Source: Ponticoccus alexandrii (GTDB lineage Bacteria; Pseudomonadota; Alphaproteobacteria; Rhodobacterales; Rhodobacteraceae). From it: a DNA stretch of 64,000 nt. The translations under genes were made by a program, and so were the position numbers. The stretch is from the NCBI RefSeq assembly GCF_016806125.1, contig NZ_CP047166.1, forward strand, positions 3,720,001 to 3,784,000. The letters run 5' to 3'. The notes under the pieces are model-generated. The model ran no database searches and was not told the DNA's origin. It saw only the letters and a program-made list of their open reading frames with translations. Positions 14,908 to 23,561 of this stretch are shown here, piece after piece. Positions within the stretch are counted from its first letter, which is position 1. Every line of letters starts with the position of its first letter.

Positions 14908-16083
14908 CTACCCCTCTCCGCGCGGACGCGTGTTCCGGGTGACCCCCAGCGCGCGCGTCAGCGTCGCGATGTCGGTGCGCAGTTCGGCCATGCTCTCCTG
15001 CCGGCCGGCGCTGATTTCCTCGAGGATGCGCAGCATCTGCACGTCGATCGACCGCAGGCGCATGCGGCTTTCCGCATCCAGCCCCTCGGTCGATTCCTTC
15101 GACCGGATGGCATCGGCGAGGTTCTCCTGCCCGTCCGCGATCCGCGCCAGAGAGGCGGCAGAGGGCGCCGTGGCTTCGATCCGCTCGGTCAGGCGCTCGA
15201 CGCTGTCGGCCAGTTGGGCAAGGCGTTCGTCAACCTCGGCCCGGCCCTGCTGGCTTTCGACAAAAAGGGACTGCAGGCGTTCCATCTGCTCGGCCATCTG
15301 GTCCAGCACGATGCCCGCCGCGCCCAGATCCGGCCCCTCGGTGTCAGACGAAAAGCCCAGCTTGGTGATCGAGGACAGCCATTCCTCAAGCTCGCGGTAG
15401 AACCGGTTCTGGCCGTGACCGGCGAACAGTTCCAGAAGGCCCACGACCAGCGAACAGGCAAGCCCCAGCAGGGACGAGGCGAAGGCCACGCCCATGCCGC
15501 CAAGCTGGCTTTCCAGCCCGGTCATCAGGCGGCCAAAGACCGCGACGCCGCTTTCGCCCTCTGACGGCGCCAGCGACTGGATGGTTTCCACCAGCGCGGG
15601 CACGGTGGTCGCCAACCCGTAGAAGGTGCCCAGAAGGCCGAGGAAGATCAGCAGCGAGACGATGTAGCGCGTGACGTCGCGCGCCTCGTCGATGCGGGTG
15701 GCGACGGAATCGAGAATCGACCGGGTCGAGGTGGTGTTGATCTGCATCCGCTTGTCGCGGCGTCGCCCCAGCAGGGCGGCCAGCGGCGCCAGCATGGTCG
15801 GCGCCTCGGCCCGCACACCCTGATCGCCCTTGGCGGTGAAGCGTTCGATCCAGCGGACCGAATAGATCAGCTGCACGACCTGCCAGAAGCAGGCCAGCAC
15901 GCCCAGCACGAAGACGAAGAGGATGAAGCCGTTCAGGTAGGGATTCGATTCAAAGACCGGCAGCACGCTGGGCAGGGCAAGGAAGGCGCCAAGACCCGAC
16001 AGCCCGATCACGGCCAGCATCAGGACGACCTGGCGCACGGGTTGGCTGAAATGCGGCGCGGCCTCGCGGTCGGGCAGGTCCAT
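14908..16083 (-). CDS. MotA/TolQ/ExbB-type proton channel protein
   Basis: About 391 residues with four membrane helices (roughly 18-43, 51-76, 139-163, 195-221). The last two form the MotA/TolQ/ExbB channel core, with FLGLLGTFYGLATTVPAL and GMGVAFASSLLGLACSLVVG. A cytoplasmic loop links helices 2 and 3, and a helical, coiled-coil-prone tail follows residue 240. It is coupled to the MotB-like gene downstream. I start at the ATG at 16083 rather than the upstream ATG at 16116, because the latter has its ribosome site too close. Known relatives use proton flow to rotate or pull their partner; the output of this pair is unknown. Confidence 0.83.
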   Translation of the reverse strand: MDLPDREAAPHFSQPVRQVVLMLAVIGLSGLGAFLALPSVLPVFESNPYLNGFILFVFVLGVLACFWQVVQLIYSVRWIERFTAKGDQGVRAEAPTMLAPLAALLGRRRDKRMQINTTSTRSILDSVATRIDEARDVTRYIVSLLIFLGLLGTFYGLATTVPALVETIQSLAPSEGESGVAVFGRLMTGLESQLGGMGVAFASSLLGLACSLVVGLLELFAGHGQNRFYRELEEWLSSITKLGFSSDTEGPDLGAAGIVLDQMAEQMERLQSLFVESQQGRAEVDERLAQLADSVERLTERIEATAPSAASLARIADGQENLADAIRSKESTEGLDAESRMRLRSIDVQMLRILEEISAGRQESMAELRTDIATLTRALGVTRNTRPRGEG

Positions 16084-16213
16084 CGCGTCCCTAGTCCTGT
16101 GGTTTCGCTGTCTCATCCCTACGGGTTTGGCACCGCAGAGCCAAGGCGTTATGCGGATTTCCGCCCCGCGAACAGGCAGATGCCGCGAATTTGATACAGC
16201 CCCGGCGTGCCGG

Positions 16214-16747
16214 TCAGCCCTCGGCGGTCAGGGCGCGCACCTCGCGCACCAGCCAGCGCAGGTCGGCATCCGGCACGCCCATCTCTTCGAGATGCTGCGC
16301 GGTGTTGTACAGGTATTCGGTATTCGGCCCCCGCCCGCCGTGGGCGCGGGCGATCAGCCGCGCCTGCTCGTCCAACGGCAGATCGCAGTACTGGACGTGG
16401 TCGGGGTCGATGACATAGGCCACCGCCTCGACCCGCCGCTTGTCGTTCAGCGCCAGTGACACAGTTTGCTCAAGATAGGCCGAGGAAACCAGCTCGCGCT
16501 CACGCAGGTAAGCCAGCGCCTCGGCCTCGGTACCGTCTTCGGCGCGCAGGGCAAGCCCGTCGCAATGCTCGCCCTCGTGCGGGTCGAGCGCCAGCACGAG
16601 GCCGGGCTGGGCCACCGTGCCCCGGTGGTGGATCGAATACATGCAGAAACTGCGGCGAAAGCCGTGCAGCCGCGCGGGCACGGTCTCGGCCACGGCAAAG
16701 CCGGGGTTCCACAAGAGAGAGGCGTATCCGAACACCCAAAGTGTCAT
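16214..16747 (-). CDS. ChaC-like gamma-glutamylcyclotransferase
   Basis: A 177-residue protein beginning MTLWVFGYASLLWNPGF, the substrate-binding YGSL-type loop of the ChaC family. A catalytic glutamate is expected in LRERELVSSAYLEQ. ChaC enzymes split glutathione into 5-oxoproline and Cys-Gly in the cytoplasm. The other visible family features are PGLVLALDP and the C-terminal GPNTEYLYNTAQHLEEMGV. I start at the ATG at 16747, preceded by AAAGGA with ideal spacing; an upstream ATG at 16780 lacks one. It is a single gene, transcribed away from the DUF2125 gene across 65 bases. Confidence 0.88.
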   Translation of the reverse strand: MTLWVFGYASLLWNPGFAVAETVPARLHGFRRSFCMYSIHHRGTVAQPGLVLALDPHEGEHCDGLALRAEDGTEAEALAYLRERELVSSAYLEQTVSLALNDKRRVEAVAYVIDPDHVQYCDLPLDEQARLIARAHGGRGPNTEYLYNTAQHLEEMGVPDADLRWLVREVRALTAEG

Positions 16748-16812
16748 GTCTGGTCCTTTCAGAGTGGCGCCTGTAAACACCAGACCGTGCGGCAGCGAAA
16801 GGGGCGCAAGGC

Positions 16813-17775
16813 ATGAAACGGCTGATCGGCGTTTGTCTACTGGCGGCCCTTGGCTGGGCGGGCTTCTGGTTCTGGCAGGCCTCGGCGATCCGCGCCGATC
16901 TGCGCGGCTGGTTCGAAGAGCGCGCCGAAGCGGGCTGGACCGCCGACTACGCCGCCATCCGCGTAAGCGGCTTCCCGAACCGCATCGACGTGACCATAGA
17001 AGAGCCGCGCCTCTCGGACCCGGACAGCGGCTTCGGCTGGCAGGCGCCCTTCCTGCAGATCATCGGGCTGACCTACCAACCCGGCCACCACATCCTTGCC
17101 TTCGCGGACGAGCAGGTCTGGCAGACGGCGGATGGCCCGCTGCGCGTCACCTCGGACGGGCTGCGCGCCTCGGTGGTTCACGACGATGGCGCGCTCCTGC
17201 GGATCAATGCCGAGGCCGAGGTGCTGAACATCGCGGGCCCGGACACGGCGCTGGCCCTCGCCGGGGTGACGGCGGGCCTGCACCGGGCGGAGGACCCGCA
17301 AGACCAGCGCCTCGCCATGCGGGCCGAAAGCATCGCGGGCCGCGACGGCCCCCTCACCGATGGCCGGGCCGAGGCGCTGGCCGTTCAGGCCGTGCTGACC
17401 TTCGCCGAGCCGCTGACCCTCGACAGCCTGTCCGCACCGGACACGCTGCCCACAGAGATCGACCTCGCCCGGGCCGAGTACCGGGTCGAGGGCCTCGAAC
17501 TCCACGCCGCCGGACGGATGACGGTGGACGATGCGGGCCGCCTCGACGGGGACCTGACCCTGCGCGCGGTGAACTGGCGGGAACTCATCGACCGCGCCCG
17601 GGCCGCCGACCTGCTGCCGGACCTCTTCACCGATACGCTCGAAGACGCCCTGTCGATCGCCGCCGGTCTCGGCGGCCGCGCGGACACGCTCGACATCCCG
17701 CTGAACATCGACCGGGGACAGATGCGCTTCGGCATGATCCCCCTCGGCCCCGCCCCCCGCCTGCGCCGCGACTGA
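16813..17775 (+). CDS. DUF2125 domain protein
   Basis: A 320-residue protein with an N-terminal membrane anchor or signal (residues 1-20, GVCLLAALGWAGFWFW). The body matches DUF2125: RGWFEERAEAGWTADYAAI, the conserved SGFPNRIDVTIEEPRL, and repeated beta-strands such as LNIAGPDTALALAGV. Proteins of this family are common in alphaproteobacteria and their function is unknown; the strand-rich periplasmic body recalls AsmA-like lipid-transfer folds, but that is only a resemblance. The gene faces panC across a repeat-bearing gap. Confidence 0.85.
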   Translation: MKRLIGVCLLAALGWAGFWFWQASAIRADLRGWFEERAEAGWTADYAAIRVSGFPNRIDVTIEEPRLSDPDSGFGWQAPFLQIIGLTYQPGHHILAFADEQVWQTADGPLRVTSDGLRASVVHDDGALLRINAEAEVLNIAGPDTALALAGVTAGLHRAEDPQDQRLAMRAESIAGRDGPLTDGRAEALAVQAVLTFAEPLTLDSLSAPDTLPTEIDLARAEYRVEGLELHAAGRMTVDDAGRLDGDLTLRAVNWRELIDRARAADLLPDLFTDTLEDALSIAAGLGGRADTLDIPLNIDRGQMRFGMIPLGPAPRLRRD

Positions 17776-18110
17776 CCACCCCACCAGCCGACCGGCCCCA
17801 AACCAACGGCCCGATACCCGGCACCCCACGCCGCGGCCGCCGAAGCCCCCCTGCTTCTCTGGTCTTGCAAATACCTTGGGGGGCGAGCGCAGCGAGCGGG
17901 GCGAAGCCCCTGTCATGCAAAGCATGACACACAAACCATGGCTCCGAGGCCCCACCCGATCAGCTCGCTAGCCCCGCCCAAAAGGCCCCGGCACGCCCCA
18001 GCATCCCACGCCGCGGCAAACGAAGCCCCCCTTCTTTGGTCCTAAAATACCTTGGGGGTCCGGGGGCAAAGCCCCCGGCCGGTCGCCCCGCGCCAGCGGG
18101 GCGAAACCAC
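17776..18110. repeat. Two copies of an intergenic repeat with hairpins, between convergent genes
   Basis: This 335-base gap holds two diverged copies of one unit, at 17821-17882 and 18001-18057. Each runs from a CCCACGCCGCGG start, through GAAGCCCCCC and a TGGTC, to an AAATACCTTGGGGG-type end, about 180 bases apart. Copy one is followed by a TGTCATG/CATGACA stem at 17911-17929. Copy two is followed by a perfect 8-bp stem, CCGGGGGC-AAA-GCCCCCGG, at 18060-18078, and another at 18084-18103. The hairpins could end transcription of both flanking genes. Such units resemble the short dispersed repeats seen in Rhodobacteraceae genomes, but I cannot check copy number. Confidence 0.6.
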
Positions 18111-18971
18111 TCACACAGCGATGTTGTCGATCAGGCGCACCCCTGCCAGCCATGCGGCGGCCAGAAGGCGCGCCTCGCGCGTGGGCGTTTCCAGCAGCGA
18201 AAGGTCGTCGCAGGCGCGCAGGTCGATGTAGTCGACCCCGGAGAAGCCCGCCGCCAGCAGGCGCGCCCGTGCCGCGGCGCCGAGTTCCGAAGCCTGACCG
18301 CCGGCCCGCAATCCTTCGGCCATCTCCTGCAGGGCCTCGTGCAGCGCCGGAGCCCTCACCCGCGCCCGGTCCGACAGCAGCAGGTTGCGCGAGGACATGG
18401 CGGTACCGTCCTCTTCGCGGATCGTCGGGCAACCCGTCACCTCGACCTCGAGGTCGAGATCGCGGACCAGCCGCCGGATCACCTGCAATTGCTGGAAATC
18501 CTTCTCGCCAAAGAAGGCCCGATCGGCGCGCGTCTGGGTGAAGAGCTTCGTGACCACCGTCGCCACCCCGTCGAAATGCCCGGGCCGGTGCGCACCGCAC
18601 AGCACGTCCGTCAGCCCCGCCACCGAGACCGTGGTGCAGAAGCCCCCGGGGTAGATCTCGGACACCGGCGGCGCATAGATCGCATCGACCCGGCGGCGCG
18701 ACAGCTTCTCGGCGTCCGCCTCCTCTGTACGCGGATAGCTTTCGAGGTCGGACGGGTTGTTGAACTGCGCCGGGTTCACGAAGATCGTCACCACCACCCG
18801 GTCGCAGCTGGCCTCTGCCGCGCGCACGAGGCTCAGGTGCCCCTCGTGCAGGGCGCCCATCGTGGGGACGACACCCACGATCTCTCCGGCGGCCTGCCAG
18901 CCGCCCACCGCCGCGCGCAGCGCCGCCTTGGACCGCAGGACAGGGGGCACAGCCCGTGCGACCTCCGTCAT
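18111..18971 (-). CDS. panC: Pantothenate synthetase
   Basis: The 286-residue enzyme joins pantoate and beta-alanine using ATP to make pantothenate, the coenzyme A precursor. The nucleotidyltransferase motif [17 protein letters not shown] has the HxGH signature, and the second signature, [13 protein letters not shown]-like [16 protein letters not shown], contains the KMSKS-like loop. [17 protein letters not shown] is also typical. Its ATG overlaps the panB stop by four bases (ATGA), so translation is coupled to panB. Confidence 0.97.
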   Translation of the reverse strand: MTEVARAVPPVLRSKAALRAAVGGWQAAGEIVGVVPTMGALHEGHLSLVRAAEASCDRVVVTIFVNPAQFNNPSDLESYPRTEEADAEKLSRRRVDAIYAPPVSEIYPGGFCTTVSVAGLTDVLCGAHRPGHFDGVATVVTKLFTQTRADRAFFGEKDFQQLQVIRRLVRDLDLEVEVTGCPTIREEDGTAMSSRNLLLSDRARVRAPALHEALQEMAEGLRAGGQASELGAAARARLLAAGFSGVDYIDLRACDDLSLLETPTREARLLAAAWLAGVRLIDNIAV

Positions 18972-19801
18972 GCCTGTCCCTCCGGGGCCTCGTCCGCGAA
19001 CACATGCTCCGGCCCGGGGAAGTCGCGCGCCCGGACCGCCGCCGCGTATTCGGCAATCGCCGCTTCCGCCTGCTCGCCCAGCGTGGCGAAGCGTTTGACG
19101 AACTTGGCCTTGAAGGCGGTGAACAGCCCCAGCATGTCGTCGACCACGAGGATCTGCCCGTCGCAGCCCGCCGATGCGCCGATGCCGATGGTGGGGATCG
19201 CCACCTCTGCGGTGATCCGGTCGGCCAGCGCCTGCGGCACCTTTTCCAGCACCACGGCGAAGGCGCCGGCCTGCGCCACCGCGCGGGCATCGGCCATCAT
19301 GCGGTCCGAATCCTCGCCGCGCCCCTGCACCTTGTAGCCGCCCAATGTGTGGATCGCCTGCGGCGTCAGGCCGATATGCGCCATGACCGGCACGCCGCGC
19401 TGGGTCAGAAAGGCGATGGTCTCGGCCATCTGCATGCCGCCTTCCAGCTTCACCGCGCCCGCGCCCGTCTCGCGCATCAGCCGCGCGGCGTTGCGAAAGG
19501 CCTGCTGCGGGCTTTCTTCGTAGGCGCCGAAAGGCAGGTCAACGACCATCATCGCCCGGCTCAGGCCCCGGCGCACCGCCTTCCCGTGCAGGATCATCAT
19601 CTCCATCGTCACGTCCAGCGTCGAGGACAGCCCGTGCAGCACCATGCCGACGCTGTCGCCGACCAGCACGAAATCCACATGGGCATCCATGAACTGCGCC
19701 ATCGGCGTCGTGTAGGCCGTCAGGCTGACGATCGGCGCGCCGCCCTTTCGCGCCCGGATGTCCATGGGCATCGGGGCCGTCTTCCTTGCCGTCGCACTCA
19801 T
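18968..19801 (-). CDS. panB: 3-methyl-2-oxobutanoate hydroxymethyltransferase
   Basis: A 277-residue TIM-barrel enzyme that makes ketopantoate from 3-methyl-2-oxobutanoate and methylene-tetrahydrofolate. The magnesium- and substrate-binding [12 protein letters not shown], the VKLEGG motif and [10 protein letters not shown] are present, as is the [21 protein letters not shown] segment that closes the barrel. The start at 19801 has a strong GGAGGAGG ribosome site. It is first in a panB-panC operon and is divergent from the peptide ABC-transporter operon across 148 bases. Confidence 0.97.
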   Translation of the reverse strand: MSATARKTAPMPMDIRARKGGAPIVSLTAYTTPMAQFMDAHVDFVLVGDSVGMVLHGLSSTLDVTMEMMILHGKAVRRGLSRAMMVVDLPFGAYEESPQQAFRNAARLMRETGAGAVKLEGGMQMAETIAFLTQRGVPVMAHIGLTPQAIHTLGGYKVQGRGEDSDRMMADARAVAQAGAFAVVLEKVPQALADRITAEVAIPTIGIGASAGCDGQILVVDDMLGLFTAFKAKFVKRFATLGEQAEAAIAEYAAAVRARDFPGPEHVFADEAPEGQA

Positions 19802-19949
19802 TGCCGCCTCCTCCGCGCAATAATGTTGCGCGGAGATAGCAGATGCTGCGGCGCGGCGCCAGTGGCCGATTGTGGCCGCCCCGCCCCGGCACCTTGAAGC
19901 GGGCCGGGAAACCGGCGACAGTCGGGCGGACCGCAACAGGAGTACCGCC

Positions 19950-21419
19950 ATGTCCCTCCGTGCCGCCCTTTCCGCGCTGGCGCTTATCGCCACGAGCGCG
20001 GGCGCCCAGCAGACCGATCTGACCATCGCCCTGCAACTGGAGCCGCCGCACCTCGACCCGACCTCCGCTGCCGCGGGCGCCATCGATTCGGTGCTTTATG
20101 CCAATGTCTTCGAGGGGCTCACCCGCTTCACCGAAACCGGAGAGGTCGTGCCCGCGCTGGCCAAGAGCTGGGAGATTTCCGAGGACGGGCTGACCTACAC
20201 CTTCACCCTGCAAGAGGGCGTCACCTTCCACGACGGCACCGAGTTCGACGCAGAGGACGTGGTCTTCACCCTTGACCGCGCCCGCGCCGAGGACAGCACC
20301 AACGCGCAGAAGGCGCTTTACGAGGGGATCGACAGCGTCACGGCGACCGGTCCCGACACGGTGGCGATCACGCTGAAGGCACCCGATGGCGCGCTGCTGT
20401 TCAACCTCGCATGGGGCGACGCGGTGATGGTTGCGCCCGAAAGCATCGACGCCATCAAGCAGACCCCCATCGGCACCGGCCCCTTCATGTTCCGCGACTG
20501 GGTGCAGGGCGACAGCATCACGCTGGTCGCATACGAGGGCTACTGGGGCGAGAAACCGGCGCTGTCCGAGGCGACCTTCAAGTTCATCTCGGACCCGACG
20601 GCGGCCTTCGCCGCGATGATGGCGCAGGACATCGACGCCTTCGCGGGCTTCCCCGCGCCCGAGAACATCCCGCAGTTCCAGTCCGACCCGCGCTTTCAGG
20701 TGCTGCTGGGCTCGACCGAGGGCGAGACCATCCTCGCCATGAACAACGCCAAGGCGCCGCTGGACGACCCCATCGTGCGCGAGGCCATCGCCCATGCCAT
20801 CGACCGGCAGGCGATCATCGACGGCGCCATGTTCGGCCTCGGCACGCCCATCGGCACGCATTTCGCGCCGCACAACCCGGATTACGTCGACCTGACGGCA
20901 GACTCCGCCTACGACCCGGAAGAGGCGAAGCGCCTGCTGACCGAGGCCGGGATCGCCGAGGGCCTGACGCTGTCGCTGAAACTGCCGCCGCCCTCCTACG
21001 CCCGCCGGGGCGGAGAGATCATCGCCGCGCAGTTGCGGCAGGTCGGGATCGAGACGCAGATCACCAACGTCGAATGGGCGCAGTGGCTGGAAGAAGTGTT
21101 TCGCGGCAAGGACTTCGACCTGACCATCGTCAGCCATACGGAACCCATGGACATCAACATCTATGGCCGTGAGGACTATTACTTCGGCTACACCCGTCCC
21201 GAGTTCCGGCAGATCATAGCCGATCTGACCGCCACGGCGAATACGGACGAACGCTCTGCCCTGCTGAAGAAGGCGCAGGAGATGATCGCCGCGGACCACG
21301 TCAACGCCTACCTCTTCCAGCTGGCCTTCCCGACGGTGGCGGACGCGCGGCTTCAGGGCCTCTGGCAGAACCAGCCGACGCAGGCGACCGATCTGACCGG
21401 GGTCAGCTGGGCCGAGTGA
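19950..21419 (+). CDS. Peptide-type ABC transporter substrate-binding protein
   Basis: A 489-residue SBP_bac_5 (DppA/OppA type) periplasmic binding protein. A signal peptide covers residues 1-19 (cleavage likely after AGA). Family features follow: [41 protein letters not shown], and [10 protein letters not shown]. The next genes encode two permeases and a fused double ATPase, so this is the ligand-binding part of a dipeptide or similar importer. Ligand not determinable. The ATG at 19950 has ACAGGAG nine bases ahead. Confidence 0.92.
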   Translation: MSLRAALSALALIATSAGAQQTDLTIALQLEPPHLDPTSAAAGAIDSVLYANVFEGLTRFTETGEVVPALAKSWEISEDGLTYTFTLQEGVTFHDGTEFDAEDVVFTLDRARAEDSTNAQKALYEGIDSVTATGPDTVAITLKAPDGALLFNLAWGDAVMVAPESIDAIKQTPIGTGPFMFRDWVQGDSITLVAYEGYWGEKPALSEATFKFISDPTAAFAAMMAQDIDAFAGFPAPENIPQFQSDPRFQVLLGSTEGETILAMNNAKAPLDDPIVREAIAHAIDRQAIIDGAMFGLGTPIGTHFAPHNPDYVDLTADSAYDPEEAKRLLTEAGIAEGLTLSLKLPPPSYARRGGEIIAAQLRQVGIETQITNVEWAQWLEEVFRGKDFDLTIVSHTEPMDINIYGREDYYFGYTRPEFRQIIADLTATANTDERSALLKKAQEMIAADHVNAYLFQLAFPTVADARLQGLWQNQPTQATDLTGVSWAE

Positions 21420-21804
21420 CCGGACCCGTGGCACCGGGTCCATGATCGCCCCGGTGCCGCACTGAGGTCCTGAAGGCCTGCGCCCGCCAATGAGGCCTGC
21501 CGCCGGCTCCTCGCGTAAGACTTGCGCCCAGCGCGGCCAGCACGGTCTGCGAGCACAACCGCCCCGAAGGCCCACGCCACACCTGGGCCGCCAGAACATC
21601 GCCTCTCACCGGGACAGCGGGAATGGCGCGCTGTCCCAAGACCGGCCTGCCGCCCCTGTCGTTGATGGCAGGCGGGCGGCGTGCAGGGTGGGTCACTAAC
21701 CCGCCGACCCCGCCAAACCGCTATCGACAGCCCGGCGCGCCGCATGCGTGACATCGCCGCGCGGCTGTGGTTCAACCGGCATCGGAACGCCTGAACGGGA
21801 CACC
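21420..21804 (+). promoter_or_regulatory. 385-base gap with hairpins between binding-protein gene and permeases
   Basis: No convincing gene is seen here. Two stem-loops stand out: GCACCGGG/CCCGGTGC at 21431-21457, 11 bases after the stop, and a perfect 9-bp stem, GGGACAGCG/CGCTGTCCC, at 21611-21637. Neither has a U-run. Stem-loops after a binding-protein gene commonly lower downstream transporter expression and stabilise the upstream mRNA; this is the likely role. The rest is GC-rich, and small open frames in it look accidental. Confidence 0.45.
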
Positions 21805-22749
21805 ATGCTGACCTACCTGACCCGCCGCCTGATCTCGCTGATCCTCAGCCTTGCGGTCGCTTCGGTGGTCATCTTCCTTGCCATAGAGGTCGTGCCGGGC
21901 GACCCCGCCGCCTACATGCTGGGCATGAACGCGCAGCCCGACACGGTGGCCGCGCTGCGCGCCGAACTGGGGCTCGATCAGGGGCGGCTGGCGCGTTACG
22001 CCACATGGGTCACGGGCATGCTGGGCGGGGACTTCGGCACCTCCTACACCTACCGCACGCCGGTGGCGGGGATGATCGCGGACCGGCTCTGGGTCTCGTT
22101 GCCGCTGACGCTGTATGCGCTGGCGCTGGCGGTGCTCATGGCGCTGCCGGCGGGCATCCTCGCCGCCGCGCGGCGCGGGCGCGGGGCCGATATGGGCGTG
22201 CTCGCCGCCACGCAGGTCGGCATCGCGATCCCCAACTTCTGGTTCGCCATGCTGCTGGTGCTGGGCTTCGCCATCACATGGCGGCTGTTCCCCTCGGGCG
22301 GCTTCCCGGGCTGGGACGAGCCCGCGCAGGCGCTGCGCGCGCTGACCCTGCCCGCCGTGGCTCTGGCGCTGCCGCAGGCAGCGATCCTGACGCGCGTCCT
22401 TCGGTCCTCGCTGATCGACACGCTGGGCGAGGATTACATCCGCACCGCCCGCGCCAAGGGCCTGTCGCCCTTCCAGTCGCTCTGGAGGCACGGCCTGCGC
22501 AACGCCCTGATCCCGGTGCTGACGCTGATCGGGCTGCAGTTCTCCTTCCTGCTGGCGGGCGCGATCATCATCGAGCAGGTCTTCTACCTGCCCGGCCTCG
22601 GGCGTCTGATCTTTCAGGCCATCGGCCAGCGCGACCTGATCGTGGTGGAAAGCACGGTCATGCTGCTGGTCTTCGCGGTGATCACCGTGACCTTTCTGAC
22701 CGACCTCGCCTATGCGGTAGCCGATCCCCGGCTGAGGCGGCGGCGATGA
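21805..22749 (+). CDS. ABC transporter permease, DppB type
   Basis: A 314-residue inner-membrane permease. It begins MLTYLTRRLISLILSL and has the DppB-family VVPGDPAAYMLGMNA and ELGLDQ segments, six helices, and the cytoplasmic EAA-type loop DYIRTARAKGLSPFQSLWRHGLRNALIP, which contacts the ATPase. It overlaps the next permease start by four bases (ATGA). It is in one unit with the fused ATPase at 23558. Confidence 0.94.
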   Translation: MLTYLTRRLISLILSLAVASVVIFLAIEVVPGDPAAYMLGMNAQPDTVAALRAELGLDQGRLARYATWVTGMLGGDFGTSYTYRTPVAGMIADRLWVSLPLTLYALALAVLMALPAGILAAARRGRGADMGVLAATQVGIAIPNFWFAMLLVLGFAITWRLFPSGGFPGWDEPAQALRALTLPAVALALPQAAILTRVLRSSLIDTLGEDYIRTARAKGLSPFQSLWRHGLRNALIPVLTLIGLQFSFLLAGAIIIEQVFYLPGLGRLIFQAIGQRDLIVVESTVMLLVFAVITVTFLTDLAYAVADPRLRRRR

Positions 22750-23561
22750 ACCGCCCGCTGATCCTTGGCGCCGCGATCACCGCGGTCTTTCTTGCCGCCG
22801 CGGCGCTGTCCTTCGTCTGGACGCCCGGAGACGTCACGACCATGGCGATCCCCGACCGGCTTCTGCCGCCCTCGGGCGCGCATTGGCTGGGCACGGACCA
22901 CTTCGGGCGGGACATCCTGTCGATGCTGATGGTCGGCGCGCGGACCACCATCGCCGTGGCGCTGGTGGCGGTGGGCATCGGCATGGGCCTCGGCGTACCC
23001 TTGGGCCTGACGGCGGCAGCCCATGCCGGCGGCTGGCTGGACGAGGTGATCTCGCGCTCGGCGGATCTGGTCTTTGCCTTTCCCAGCCTCGTGATCGCGA
23101 TCCTGATCACCGCCACCTTCGGCCCCGGCGCCGTCAACGCGATCATCGCCATCGGCATCTTCAACGTGCCGGTCTTTGCCCGGCTGACGCGCGGCGCCGC
23201 GCTGGGGCTGTGGCAGCGCGATTTCGTCAAGGCGGCGCGGCTCTCGGGCAAGCGCGGCGCGCGCATCGGGGCAGAACACATCCTGCCCAACCTGATGAAC
23301 CTGCTGATCGTGCAGGGCACCATCCAGTTCTCGCTGGGCATCCTCGCAGAGGCGGGGCTGTCCTACGTGGGCCTTGGCGCGCAGCCGCCGGTGCCAAGCT
23401 GGGGGCGGATGCTGGCGGATGCGCAGACGCTGGTCTCGCTGGCCCCGCATGTGGCGGTGGTGCCGGGGCTGACGATCATGGCCATGGTGCTGGGGCTGAA
23501 CCTCTTGGGCGACGGGTTGCGCGACGCGCTGGACCCCCGGATGCGGGCGCTGCGGGCATGA
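22746..23561 (+). CDS. ABC transporter permease, DppC type
   Basis: A 271-residue second permease of the importer. The family motif HWLGTDHFGRDILSMLMVGART lies near the N-terminus, and the EAA loop DFVKAARLSGKRGARIGAEHILPN is present. The segment LSYVGLGAQPPVPSWGRMLADA is typical of DppC proteins. Its first codon overlaps the stop of the preceding permease, and its own stop overlaps the ATPase start, so the three are translationally coupled. Confidence 0.94.
   Translation: MNRPLILGAAITAVFLAAAALSFVWTPGDVTTMAIPDRLLPPSGAHWLGTDHFGRDILSMLMVGARTTIAVALVAVGIGMGLGVPLGLTAAAHAGGWLDEVISRSADLVFAFPSLVIAILITATFGPGAVNAIIAIGIFNVPVFARLTRGAALGLWQRDFVKAARLSGKRGARIGAEHILPNLMNLLIVQGTIQFSLGILAEAGLSYVGLGAQPPVPSWGRMLADAQTLVSLAPHVAVVPGLTIMAMVLGLNLLGDGLRDALDPRMRALRA

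Noticed and set aside
12022-16083. Zorya antiphage system
   Set aside because: A MotA/MotB-like pair is present, but no ZorC, ZorD or ZorE, and the long coil is on the MotB-like side. Neighbours are housekeeping genes.
19539-21599. A 686-codon minus-strand open frame over the transporter binding protein and panB
   Set aside because: It has no family features and crosses two well-supported genes on different strands.
21353-21775. Small minus-strand gene in the transporter gap
   Set aside because: It has no ribosome site or recognisable content and overlaps the end of the binding-protein gene.
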